A stretch of 33,516 nucleotides of DNA from Brevundimonas sp. (GTDB lineage: Bacteria; Pseudomonadota; Alphaproteobacteria; Caulobacterales; Caulobacteraceae), in contig NZ_JANJTL010000014.1 in NCBI RefSeq assembly GCF_024711105.1, forward strand, positions 1 through 33,516, given 5' to 3'. Positions within the stretch are counted from its first letter, which is position 1, and every line of letters begins with the position of its first letter. A model generated the notes under the pieces. It saw nothing but the letters and a program-made list of their open reading frames with translations. It ran no database searches and was not told where the DNA came from. This document shows positions 24,829 through 32,622 of this stretch, one piece after another. The translations under genes and the position numbers were made by a program.

Positions 24829-25883
24829 GCCGGCGGGTCGAACTGCTCGCGCAGGCGGCGCAACGCCATGCGCGCGGTCTTCAGCCGTGTCTGGCCCAGC
24901 TGCGCCTCGGCCGCTTCGAGCGTCGGGCCGCCCTCGCAGTAGAAGGCGTCGAACACCTGCATCACCGCCTCGACCACGGGACGCCGCGGGTGGCGCCCGT
25001 CGTCGTTGAAGCGGTCGGCGAACAGCTCGTTCACAAGCTCATAGGCCGGGAAGTAGAACAGCCGCCGGTTCACCTCATCCCAGCGTTCGCGCAGGAACTC
25101 GTCCAGCGCGGCCCGCAGGATCGCCTTCGACACCGAGTTCGCTGTCATCGCCGACACGGGGCGGAAGGTCGCGGCGAGGGGCACCGGGCTCAGCGTGAAC
25201 AGCACTTTCGCGTTCGGCACGTGGGTGCGGATCAGGGCGTCGATGCGGGCCAGGTTGGCCTTGTTCTCGGCGACAGTGCTCACCCGGAACTTGTGCCGCG
25301 CCGGATCGAACCGGTCAGTCGGCACCGCCCGCCAGAAGACGCCGCCGCTGACCTCGTCGAACCAGACTTCCGAAAGGCCCAGGGTGATGACGAACACCTC
25401 GGTGGAGGCGAAGACCTCGCGCGTCCTGATACGCGTCTCCTCGTCGCGGCCGACCTCGTGACCGTCCCAGTCGTGCCAAAGGGCGTGGTCTGGCGGGGCC
25501 TCCCCGAAGGCCCATTCGAACTGGCCGAGCAGGGCCCAGGTGTTCACCAGGGCCTCCATCATCCGGCTGATGTGGATGTTCGGCTCGCGTTCGGCGGACA
25601 GGTCGAAGCCACGCTCCAGCAGGTGCCGCGTGATGTTCGCCGCGAAACACGAACCAAAGGCGGTGATCCGCGTGCCGGGCGTCAGCAGCGGCCCCTCGGG
25701 CAACCAGCCATGCAGCACGCTGCGCGCCAGGAATCCTGGCGCGCCGTGGTCGGCCAGGCTGGGGTTGAAGTTGCAGGTGTCCCCCCGGAAGAAGCCGATC
25801 GCCCGCTGACGCTTGCCATCCGCGTCCAGGATGTCGGGCGTCTCGTCCGCGCGCCTGCGCTGCAGCGCCGAATACAGTTTCAT
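24825..25883 (-). CDS. GSCFA domain protein
   Basis: This 352-residue protein contains the family-naming motif in ITAFGSCFAANI at about residues 72-83, then EPNIHISRMMEALVNT, VFVITLGLSEVWFD and FTLSPVPLAATFRPVSAMTANSVSK. GSCFA proteins are SGNH/GDSL-like hydrolases of unknown substrate, found in bacteria and often near glycan or surface-polysaccharide genes; the GSC serine would be the nucleophile by analogy. No glycan genes are adjacent here. There is no signal peptide. A TetR gene on the same strand lies 82 bases upstream, so co-transcription is possible. Confidence 0.85.
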   Translation of the reverse strand: MKLYSALQRRRADETPDILDADGKRQRAIGFFRGDTCNFNPSLADHGAPGFLARSVLHGWLPEGPLLTPGTRITAFGSCFAANITRHLLERGFDLSAEREPNIHISRMMEALVNTWALLGQFEWAFGEAPPDHALWHDWDGHEVGRDEETRIRTREVFASTEVFVITLGLSEVWFDEVSGGVFWRAVPTDRFDPARHKFRVSTVAENKANLARIDALIRTHVPNAKVLFTLSPVPLAATFRPVSAMTANSVSKAILRAALDEFLRERWDEVNRRLFYFPAYELVNELFADRFNDDGRHPRRPVVEAVMQVFDAFYCEGGPTLEAAEAQLGQTRLKTARMALRRLREQFDPPA

Positions 25884-25965
25884 GATCCGCCGAACCTCAC
25901 CACCGTTCGGATGATTAGCCTGCCCGGGGCCGACACAGAAGCCGGCGGCAGACTCCTGGACGGCG

Positions 25966-26586
25966 TCAGGCCAACTCGGCGTCGACCGCCCGCCCGAAGG
26001 CCGGCATCGCCCGGCCCAGGGCGTCCCTGAGCGTTTCCTCGGCGACGCCCTCCAGCATCCAGGGCTGGAGCCGCCGGTCCAGCAGAAGCATGGTGAAGCC
26101 GTGCAGGGCCCCCCACATCAGGGCCGCGAGCCCCCCATGATGGTCCGAGCGCCGATCGGGAACGCCCCTGAGGACCGCCTCCCGCAGCGCGGCGTACGTC
26201 TGCCGGGACGTCGCCGACAGGTTCGCCTCGGGTCCGGACGGCGGGCGAATCTCATCGCTGGTGAACATCAGCCGGTACATCTGGGGGCGTTCGCGGGCGA
26301 AGGCGAAATAGGTCTCGGCTAGCGTCGTGAGACCGCCCGTTCCGCTCGCGGCCTTGTCCAGCCGCTCGGTCAGGTCGGCGAAGCCCTGCTCGGCGGCTGC
26401 GGCGAGCAGGGCGGCGCGATCCGCGAAATGCCGATAGGGCGCATTGTGGGACACGCCCGCGCCGGCCGCCAGCTTGCGCAGGCTGACGCCCTCCAGGCCC
26501 TCGCGCTCGAGGGCCGCGCAGGCTTCGTCGACCAGCGCACGGCGCAGGTCGCCGTGGTGATAGTTGGCCTTGGACTTTCGGGACAT
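25966..26586 (-). CDS. TetR/AcrR family regulator with WHG C-terminal domain
   Basis: This 206-residue repressor-type protein has the N-terminal helix-turn-helix at about 12-57 (LVDEACAALEREGLEGVSLR, KLAAGAGVSHNAPYRHFADR). The C-terminal domain contains MWGALHGFTMLLLDRRLQP, the WHG signature of the TetR_C_33 group. It is transcribed divergently from the CPBP protease gene, with 100 bases between them holding two copies of an operator-like near-palindrome, so it most likely represses that gene and itself. The ligand is unknown. Confidence 0.9.
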   Translation of the reverse strand: MSRKSKANYHHGDLRRALVDEACAALEREGLEGVSLRKLAAGAGVSHNAPYRHFADRAALLAAAAEQGFADLTERLDKAASGTGGLTTLAETYFAFARERPQMYRLMFTSDEIRPPSGPEANLSATSRQTYAALREAVLRGVPDRRSDHHGGLAALMWGALHGFTMLLLDRRLQPWMLEGVAEETLRDALGRAMPAFGRAVDAELA

Positions 26587-26618
26587 GCGAGCGGCTCCAG
26601 CGCGGCGCCAACGTCAGT

Positions 26619-26659
26619 GTTGACACTGTCCACACCTCGTATATGTTGACGGTGTCCAC
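26619..26659. promoter_or_regulatory. Duplicated TetR operator-like site
   Basis: GTTGACACTGTCCAC (26619-26633) and GTTGACGGTGTCCAC (26645-26659) are 26 bases apart and each is a near-palindrome of the GTTGACA-N-TGTCAAC kind, typical of TetR operators. The first has one mismatched pair and the second two. TTGACG inside the second copy is followed 18 bases later by TTTACA (26670-26675), so this copy may overlap the -35 box of the CPBP gene promoter. Confidence 0.6.
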
Positions 26660-26686
26660 TTCAACCCGTTTTACAGGATTGTTCTC

Positions 26687-27373
26687 ATGACCGCCGACCG
26701 TCGTGCGGCGCCGTTCGGCGCCGCGTCCCTCCTCGGGCTCGCCGCCGCCTTCGGCCTGCCGGCGATGCTGCTCTTCCTGCGCCCCTCGGAACTGTTTCCT
26801 GAGCTGCCTCAGGCGGAACAGGTGATGATTGGCGAGGGGGGCTGGTGGGCGACTGCCCTGGCCGTGCTGCTCATTATGTTCGTCGCGGAACGCCGCGGAC
26901 TGGGCTCGATCGACCTGCGCTGGCCGGGGATGCGATCCGTCTTCTGGGGCCTCTTGGGCAGCGTGGTTCTGATCGCCCTGTTCGCGGCGACGCAGCTCCT
27001 GCTGCAGCTCCTCGGCCTGGGAGTTTCAGAGGCCGCCACGCTCGACTTCGGCCAGATCCCACCTTGGCTGATCCTGGCCATGGCGCTGCGCGCCGGAGTG
27101 GTCGAGGAGATCCTGTTCCGGGGCTACGCCGTGACCCGGCTCGAGAGCCTGACCGGCCGGACCTGGGTCGCCGCCCTCTTGTCCCTGGCCGCCTTCGTCG
27201 TCCTGCACGCCACCTCATGGTCGGCGGGGCACCTGATCTTCGTGGCCGTGGCGGGCGGCGCCCTGACCCTGCTCTACGTCTGGAAGCGCAACCTCTCGGC
27301 CAACATCATCGCCCACACCCTCGTCGACGTCGTGGGACTGATGCTGGCCCGCTACGCCATGGTCCAGGGCTGA
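26687..27373 (+). CDS. CPBP-family intramembrane metalloprotease (Abi/RCE1-like)
   Basis: This 228-residue polytopic membrane protein has about six to eight hydrophobic helices. The conserved active-site motifs are EEILFRG (E140, E141, R145), FVVLH (H174) and NIIAH (N206, H210), in the order expected of CPBP glutamic-type intramembrane proteases related to eukaryotic RCE1. Bacterial members process membrane proteins or peptides, sometimes in bacteriocin immunity; the substrate here is unknown. An AGGA lies 8 bases before the ATG. Regulation by the divergent TetR is likely. Confidence 0.88.
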   Translation: MTADRRAAPFGAASLLGLAAAFGLPAMLLFLRPSELFPELPQAEQVMIGEGGWWATALAVLLIMFVAERRGLGSIDLRWPGMRSVFWGLLGSVVLIALFAATQLLLQLLGLGVSEAATLDFGQIPPWLILAMALRAGVVEEILFRGYAVTRLESLTGRTWVAALLSLAAFVVLHATSWSAGHLIFVAVAGGALTLLYVWKRNLSANIIAHTLVDVVGLMLARYAMVQG

Positions 27374-27399
27374 GGCCAACCTGACCAAAGCTTCACGTT

Positions 27400-27437
27400 C
27401 CTCCCGCGCGGCCATGGCCTAACCTCCGTGCGGGAGG
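27400..27437 (+). promoter_or_regulatory. Hairpin covering the ribosome binding site of the FG-GAP gene
   Basis: CCTCCCGC (27400-27407) pairs perfectly with GCGGGAGG (27430-27437), and the second arm contains the Shine-Dalgarno GGGAGG of the gene starting at 27445. The 22-base loop itself contains the palindrome GGCCATGGCC (27410-27419). Folded, this would hide the ribosome binding site. Confidence 0.45.
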
Positions 27438-27444
27438 ATCCTTC

Positions 27445-28674
27445 ATGCGCGCTGCCCTGTTTTCCGTCGCCGCCCTGGCGATCTGCGCCTCGCCGGCGAT
27501 GGCCCAGATCCGGTTCGAGGACGTGACCGAGACCCATCTGCCGGACAGCCCGGCCTGGAACTCGATGGACGTCGAGGCCGCCGACCTGAACGGCGACGGG
27601 CTGCTCGACCTGGTGACGCCGCAGGAGTGGCTCCTGAACGCAGTCTATTTCGGCGAGCCGGGCGGCCGCTTCCGGCTGGGGGAGGGCGCGCTCGAGGCCC
27701 TGGCCGAGGACGAACTCGCGCTCGGCCCGCCCCAGCTGAACCAGTCCGGCATGGGGCACGACAGCGAGGACGTCTCCATCGCCGACTTCGACGGCGACGG
27801 CGTGCTCGACCTGATCATCGTCACCGAGGACGACGTCCGTTTCGGCCGGACCGGGGTGCACGAATATTATCGCGGCGCGGGCGACGGCCGCTTCACGCGG
27901 GTGCGCGGCGTCCTGCCGGACACCGAGGCCAATGCGGTCGCCCACGCCGATCTCACCGGCGACGGCCGCCCGGACCTGCTGATCGTCGGGGCCGGCCAGG
28001 ACCGGCTGCTCATCAATGATGGCCGGGGCGGCTTCCGCGACGAGACCGACCTGCGCCTGCCGCGCGAGGCCGCGACCGGCCAGGATGGGGAGTTCGCCGA
28101 CCTCGACGGCGACGGCGATCTCGACATCGTGCTGGGGCTGGAGGGCGGCCACGCCCTGTGGCTCAACGACGGCCAGGGCCGCTTCACCGACGTCAGCCGC
28201 GAGCGCCTGCCGGCCCCCGGTTTCATCGAGGCCCGCAAGGTGGCGCCGGTGGACGTCGACGGCGACGGCGACCTCGACCTCTATTTCAGCCACCCGAACT
28301 GGATGGGCCGCGACGGCCGCGACCGGCTCTACATCAACGATGGCTCGGGCCGCTTCGCCGACGAGACCGAGGCGCGCCTGCCCACGGGCGACGGCCTGAC
28401 CGTCGACGCCCGCTTCGCTGACCTGGACGGGGACGGCGACCTCGATGTGGTCCGCGCCGTCCGGCCCTTCATCACCGTCTGGCTGAACGACGGCGCCGGC
28501 CGCTTCTCAGACGTGACCGCCCAGGTCCTGCCCGGCGACGTCGGCGCCCATGTGCTGGGGGTCGAGCTGGCCGACTTCGACGGCGACGGCCTGATCGACA
28601 TCTACCTGGGCCAGTTGCGCACCAGCCAGGGTTCCCCGGACACCCGCGACCGCCTGCTGCTGCAGCGGCGCTGA
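27445..28674 (+). CDS. Secreted FG-GAP/VCBS repeat protein (predicted beta-propeller)
   Basis: This 409-residue protein begins with a signal peptide (MRAALFSVAALAICASPAMA, cleaved about after residue 20). It then carries seven aspartate-rich repeats of the form A-D-x-D/N-G-D-G-x-x-D-L/I, for example ADLNGDGLLDL, ADFDGDGVLDL, VDVDGDGDLDLYF and ADFDGDGLIDIY. These are calcium-binding loops of the FG-GAP/VCBS type, and seven repeats suggest one seven-bladed propeller, related to integrin alpha heads and bacterial ASPIC/UnbV proteins. It is probably periplasmic or extracellular, binding a protein or carbohydrate; no catalytic domain is visible. The start is fixed by a GGGAGG site 7 bases upstream and by the signal peptide. 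Confidence 0.9.
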   Translation: MRAALFSVAALAICASPAMAQIRFEDVTETHLPDSPAWNSMDVEAADLNGDGLLDLVTPQEWLLNAVYFGEPGGRFRLGEGALEALAEDELALGPPQLNQSGMGHDSEDVSIADFDGDGVLDLIIVTEDDVRFGRTGVHEYYRGAGDGRFTRVRGVLPDTEANAVAHADLTGDGRPDLLIVGAGQDRLLINDGRGGFRDETDLRLPREAATGQDGEFADLDGDGDLDIVLGLEGGHALWLNDGQGRFTDVSRERLPAPGFIEARKVAPVDVDGDGDLDLYFSHPNWMGRDGRDRLYINDGSGRFADETEARLPTGDGLTVDARFADLDGDGDLDVVRAVRPFITVWLNDGAGRFSDVTAQVLPGDVGAHVLGVELADFDGDGLIDIYLGQLRTSQGSPDTRDRLLLQRR

Positions 28675-28902
28675 CCGGCGGCCTCGCCGGCAGGGAAACC
28701 GCCAGGCCCCTCTCCGAACGGACCAGGACTCGCCTGGCGGCAGATCACCGGCGGTCGCTGCGCAAGGGTGTCTAGAACACACCATAGGCTGTCGCGAGTC
28801 GGAGGCCCTCCTGGCACGGCCATCGGCGCGGTCGGCGGACTACCCTGGTGCTGGCGTCGCTAAGGGATGGCTGACAAGATGCCGTCAGATAAGGGGAAAA
28901 GC

Positions 28903-29478
28903 ATGTCGATCGCCGAATTCGCCCTGGGCTTCGCCGGCATCATCATCGGCCTCGGCATTGCGGACCTGCTGGTCAGCCTTCACCGGCTGATTCGAGCGCG
29001 GGCACGGGTCACATGGGACTGGCTCGCCTTGAGCTTCGCAGGGCTCCAGATGCTGCTGTCCGTGATCTTGTGGTGGTACATCTACTTCTGGTTCCGGGCG
29101 CACGACGGCGTCAGCTTCCTCGAGTTTCTGCCGAACATCCTCCTTCTGTGCGTCAGCTTCCTGATGATGGCGGCGGCGCTGCCCGACGAGGTTCCGGCCG
29201 AGGGCCTGGTGCTGAGAGAGGCCTACATGGCCAACCGGGCCCAGCCATGGACGCTTCTCGCCGTCTGGATGGCGCTTAACCTCGTCATCCAGTCACTGGA
29301 GAACTGGCGCCTGCGCGAGTTCCGCCTGACCGAAGCCGTGGTCGCTGCGAGTCTGCTGCTCTGCCTGGCGCTTGCGGCGGCGGCCGCGCGATCAACCCGG
29401 CCCTGGGTTCACGTCCTGGCGATCACGATTATCGCGCTCCTGTTCGGCGGCATGATGCTGCCGGCCAGGTTCGTCTGA
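28903..29478 (+). CDS. Multi-pass membrane protein of unknown function
   Basis: I do not recognise this 191-residue protein. It has five probable membrane helices: about 5-27 (FALGFAGIIIGLGIADLLVSL), 41-65, 73-94, 117-137 and 143-163, with a last hydrophobic stretch near the C-terminus. The first helix motif (GIIIGLGIADLL) and the following basic loop recall other small uncharacterised membrane proteins. I chose ATG 28903 because AAGGGG lies 6-7 bases upstream; ATGs at 28867 and 28880 are in frame but lack such a site. The 192-base gap before it (28675-28866) shows nothing else. It has no obvious functional link to its neighbours. Confidence 0.65.
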   Translation: MSIAEFALGFAGIIIGLGIADLLVSLHRLIRARARVTWDWLALSFAGLQMLLSVILWWYIYFWFRAHDGVSFLEFLPNILLLCVSFLMMAAALPDEVPAEGLVLREAYMANRAQPWTLLAVWMALNLVIQSLENWRLREFRLTEAVVAASLLLCLALAAAAARSTRPWVHVLAITIIALLFGGMMLPARFV

Positions 29479-29506
29479 TTGAGGCAAAGGCTACGTTGGC
29501 TTCCTG

Positions 29507-30313
29507 TCAAGCGAACAGCGCCTCCAGCTGACTCGCGGCGTTCGGCCCGACCGCCTCGGTCGCGCCGCGGCCGTAGGCGTCGCGCACCACGCGTGTGAGG
29601 CCGGCGACGCCGTTCGCGGTCGGCAGGTGAGCAGACAGGACGTGAGCGGGCTCCAGCAGGTCGAGCATGCCGAGAATCCGTCCCAGCGCCGCCTGGTCCA
29701 TCTGGGCGAGCCACGGCGCGTCGATGCTGGACCAGGCCACGAGTCCCTCGCGCAGGGTCTCGGCCGGGATCTGATCGATGGTCTCGACGCTTCCCGGCAA
29801 CAGGGCGCCGAAGGCGTCCGCGGCGAAATAGACCCGCTCGGTCTCGTCGAAGAAGCCCATCGTCTCCGGCGCATCGTAGTAGGGCGGCTTCACCTGATGC
29901 AGGCGCCGCCCGCCGACCTCGAACACCTCGCCCGGCTCCAGCAGGCGCAGCCGCGAGGGATTGCCAGCCCCAAGCAGACCCAATTTGCCGGCTCCCAGGA
30001 AGCTGGTGACGATGGTGGCGTTCGGGGCGAGGTCAAGGACGCGGTCGAGCGCGCCGACGTGGTCGGCGTCGGTGTGGCTGAGCCAGATCCAGCGCAGGTC
30101 CCGCGGATCGATCTCTTCGCTCAGGCGCGCAGCGAACACCTCGGCCAGCATGCTCACGCCGGTGTCGACCAGCACCGGCTCGGGGCCTTTGAGCAGGAAC
30201 GCGTTCACCGGCAGTGCGCCCAGGGTCGGAATGGACATCCAGGACGGCAACGCCGTCCAGGCGTCGGTGATGCGCTGGGTCGCGTGCAGGGCAGGGTCGG
30301 TGACAGGGGTCAT
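29507..30313 (-). CDS. MBL-fold metallohydrolase
   Basis: This 268-residue protein has the metallo-beta-lactamase fold. VLVDTG (48-52) is the first conserved Asp motif. WLSHTDADHVGAL (77-89) is the metal-binding motif in the variant form HxDxDH, with the second His replaced by Asp as in flavodiiron-like members. Later come VYFAADAFGALLP and LSAHLPTANG. The substrate is unknown; without a flavodoxin domain an oxidoreductase role is not indicated. ATG 30313 was chosen over one 12 bases upstream because GAGG lies about 6 bases before it. It is divergent from a TetR gene, with a strong promoter and palindromes in between, suggesting inducible expression. Confidence 0.85.
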   Translation of the reverse strand: MTPVTDPALHATQRITDAWTALPSWMSIPTLGALPVNAFLLKGPEPVLVDTGVSMLAEVFAARLSEEIDPRDLRWIWLSHTDADHVGALDRVLDLAPNATIVTSFLGAGKLGLLGAGNPSRLRLLEPGEVFEVGGRRLHQVKPPYYDAPETMGFFDETERVYFAADAFGALLPGSVETIDQIPAETLREGLVAWSSIDAPWLAQMDQAALGRILGMLDLLEPAHVLSAHLPTANGVAGLTRVVRDAYGRGATEAVGPNAASQLEALFA

Positions 30314-30331
30314 GGCGGTCCTCATTTCATG

Positions 30332-30383
30332 GAACAGAAGTGTTCAACGAAAATGCGTTAAGCGGCGCATCGGGGCTTGTCAA
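30332..30383 (-). promoter_or_regulatory. Promoter and operator of the MBL-fold gene
   Basis: On the minus strand TTGACA (30383-30378) and TAACGC (30360-30355) are separated by 17 bases, a good match to a sigma-70-type promoter. The perfect inverted repeat GAACA-GAAG-TGTTC (30332-30345) lies just downstream of the expected transcription start, a position suited to repression by the divergent TetR. Confidence 0.5.
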
Positions 30384-30389
30384 GCATTC

Positions 30390-30411
30390 AGTGATCACTC
30401 ATGTTCACTCA
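30390..30411 (+). promoter_or_regulatory. Palindrome and direct repeats at the TetR start
   Basis: AGTGATCACT (30390-30399) is a perfect palindrome, and TCACTCA occurs at 30395-30401 and 30405-30411, one helical turn apart, ending at the base before the TetR ATG. No Shine-Dalgarno sequence is present, so the TetR message may be leaderless or nearly so. Autorepression through these repeats is a reasonable inference. Confidence 0.35.
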
Positions 30412-31014
30412 ATGACGGACGAAAAGCGACCCTATCGGCTGCGAGAGCGCGCCCGCGCCCAGGAGGAGACGCGACGCAGGATCGTCGAAGCCGCCATGCA
30501 GCTGCACGAATCCATCGGACCGCGCGCGACGACGGTCAGCGCCATCGCAGAACGGTCGGGCGTGCAGCGGCTGACCGTCTATCGGCACTTTCCGGACGAG
30601 GCGGCCATCTTCCAGGCGTGCTCCTCGCACTGGTCGACGCTCAACCCGCCGCCCGAGCCGGGCGACTGGGCCGACATCGCCGACCCCGCCGCGCGCTTCT
30701 CGGCTGCCGCGACGGCGCTCTATGGCTACTTCTCGCGCGCGGCCCGGATGTTAAGCTCGCTGTTCGCGGACCTGCCCCATGTGCCGGCGCTGATGGTGCC
30801 GATGTCGGGCTTCTTCGACTACCTCGACGGGGTGAGCGCGGACCTGATCGGCGCTTTCGACGGGGTCGCCCCGAGCGGCCACGTGGCCCCGACGATCCGC
30901 CACGCGCTGCGCTTCCCGACCTGGTCCGACCTCGACGCCCAAGGCCTTGATGACGCCGGCAAGGTCGCGCTGGTCTCGCGCTGGCTGTGTGGGCCGCCCC
31001 CGGCGCGGCCTTGA
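30412..31014 (+). CDS. TetR/AcrR family transcriptional regulator
   Basis: This 200-residue protein has an N-terminal helix-turn-helix at about 21-62 (TRRRIVEAAMQLHESIGPRA, then TTVSAIAERSGVQRLTVYRHFPDE). The alpha-helical ligand-binding domain has no clear subfamily signature. I chose ATG 30412, opening MTDEKRPYRLRER, because an upstream extension in frame (from 30340) would run through the promoter region of the divergent MBL gene. It probably regulates that gene. The shkA-like kinase gene follows on the same strand after 50 bases but has its own strong ribosome binding site. Confidence 0.88.
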   Translation: MTDEKRPYRLRERARAQEETRRRIVEAAMQLHESIGPRATTVSAIAERSGVQRLTVYRHFPDEAAIFQACSSHWSTLNPPPEPGDWADIADPAARFSAAATALYGYFSRAARMLSSLFADLPHVPALMVPMSGFFDYLDGVSADLIGAFDGVAPSGHVAPTIRHALRFPTWSDLDAQGLDDAGKVALVSRWLCGPPPARP

Positions 31015-31064
31015 GCCCGCCTTAACCCGGCCGCGCCATACTGCCCTCATCACCGGGAGGCGGC

Positions 31065-32585
31065 ATGGCCAGAAGGGCGCGGACGAAACCCCAGGAGACA
31101 GGCTCGGGCGAGGAATTCCTGCGTCTGATGAGCCACGAGATGCGCACGCCGCTGAACGGGGTGATCGGCATGCTCGGCCTCATTCAGCGCACCCGGCTGG
31201 ACGGCGCGCAGAGGGCCTATGCGGCGGCGGCGCGCGAATCCGCCGAGCATCTGCTGGGGCTGGTCAACGACCTCCTGGACTACGCCCGGCTGGAGGCCGG
31301 CAAGGTCGAGTTCGAGCGCGCGCCGGTCGACCTGGAGCACCTGCTGCAGGGCGTGGCCGAGCTGCTCAGCCCGCGCGCCCACGACAAGGCCCTGGAGATC
31401 GTCTGGACCGTCAGTCCCGACGCCCCCGACGTGCTGGCCGACGACGGCCGGCTGCGCCAGATCCTGTTCAACCTGGCCGGCAATGCGGTGAAGTTCACCC
31501 CTTCGGGCGGCGTGCGCCTGGCGGTGGAGCGCAGCGGCGGATCGCCTGAGCGGCCGACGCTGCGCTTCCTCGTCGACGACACCGGCCCGGGCGTGCCCGT
31601 CGAGGCGCGCCGGCGCGTGTTCGAACAGTTCGGCCATGTCGCCCCCTCCGACGCGACCGAGCACGGCGGCACAGGCCTGGGCCTGGCCGTGGTCGAGCGC
31701 CTGGCCAGGGCGATGGGCGGCGCCTGCGGGGTCGAGGACCGGCCCGGCGGCGGCGCCCGCTTCTGGGTCGAGGCCGAGTTCGAGACCGCGCCCGACGCGG
31801 CCCCGCGCGGCCGCCCCCTGAAGGACGTGCAGGTCTGTGTCTGCTCGCCCGACGCCATGGTGCGCGAGACGGCCGCCGCCCAGGTCGAGGCTTGTGGCGG
31901 AACGGCGCGGATGACCGACGATCCGGGCGATGCGGCGTGCCGCGTCGTGCTGGTCGACCACGCGCTGGCGACCGGCGGTGTGCTGGCGCCCGCGCCGAAG
32001 CAGGGCCGGGGCATCATCCTGCTCAGGCCCGCCGACCGCGACCTGATCCAGCGCTATCGCGACATCGGTTTCGCCGGCTACCTGATCAAGCCGCTGCGCC
32101 GCACGTCCCTGGCCGAGCGGATCCTGGCCATCCTCAACGGCGTGCCGGCCGAGGCCGGCCCGGTCCGCGACGACGACCGCGTGGCGCCGCTGCGCAACGC
32201 CGGCCTGCGCGTGCTGCTGGCCGAGGACAATCCGGTCAACGCCCTGCTCGCCCGCACCCTGCTGCGGCGCGAGGGCTGCGCCGTCGAGACCGCCGCCTCG
32301 GGCCACGAGGCGCTCCAGGCCATGACCCGGGCCCGCTACGACCTGGTGCTGATGGACATGCGCATGCCCGGCATGGACGGTGTCGCCGCCGCCCGAGCGC
32401 TGCGCGCCCGGGGCGACACGACCCCCATAGTGGCGCTCACCGCCAACGCCTTCGCCGAGGATCGCCGCGCCTGCCTGGAGGCCGGCATGAACGACCACCT
32501 CGCCAAGCCCGTCGACGCCGACCAGCTCCGCGCCACGCTCGCCCGCTGGACGAACCGCGACGGTCGGGTAAAGCTGGCGTCCTGA
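31065..32585 (+). CDS. shkA: Sensorless hybrid histidine kinase with pseudoreceiver, ShkA-like
   Basis: This 506-residue protein has no membrane or sensor domain. The order is DHp with [16 protein letters not shown] (phospho-His H24), a catalytic ATPase domain with N box [10 protein letters not shown] (about 137-145), DDTGPGVP and [10 protein letters not shown], a degenerate receiver at about 253-358 lacking the acidic pair, a linker with VRDDDR (368-372), and a full receiver (383-500) with D431 in [13 protein letters not shown]. This architecture, length and DDR linker match Caulobacter ShkA, which is switched on by cyclic di-GMP binding to the pseudoreceiver and feeds the ShpA-TacA relay for stalk formation. 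R325, Y339 and R345 lie where the ligand would bind. GGGAGG precedes the ATG. AmpG downstream matches the Caulobacter neighbourhood as I remember it. Confidence 0.8.
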   Translation: MARRARTKPQETGSGEEFLRLMSHEMRTPLNGVIGMLGLIQRTRLDGAQRAYAAAARESAEHLLGLVNDLLDYARLEAGKVEFERAPVDLEHLLQGVAELLSPRAHDKALEIVWTVSPDAPDVLADDGRLRQILFNLAGNAVKFTPSGGVRLAVERSGGSPERPTLRFLVDDTGPGVPVEARRRVFEQFGHVAPSDATEHGGTGLGLAVVERLARAMGGACGVEDRPGGGARFWVEAEFETAPDAAPRGRPLKDVQVCVCSPDAMVRETAAAQVEACGGTARMTDDPGDAACRVVLVDHALATGGVLAPAPKQGRGIILLRPADRDLIQRYRDIGFAGYLIKPLRRTSLAERILAILNGVPAEAGPVRDDDRVAPLRNAGLRVLLAEDNPVNALLARTLLRREGCAVETAASGHEALQAMTRARYDLVLMDMRMPGMDGVAAARALRARGDTTPIVALTANAFAEDRRACLEAGMNDHLAKPVDADQLRATLARWTNRDGRVKLAS

Positions 32586-32622
32586 CAGCGGGCGCGGGGG
32601 CGCCCTGAAGGGGACCGCCCGC

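Noticed and set aside
27580-28600. Repeated GACGGCGACGG-type words, considered as a CRISPR-like or tandem DNA repeat
   Set aside because: They are the codons of the calcium-binding D-x-D-G-D-G loops of the FG-GAP protein; spacing is irregular and there are no spacers.
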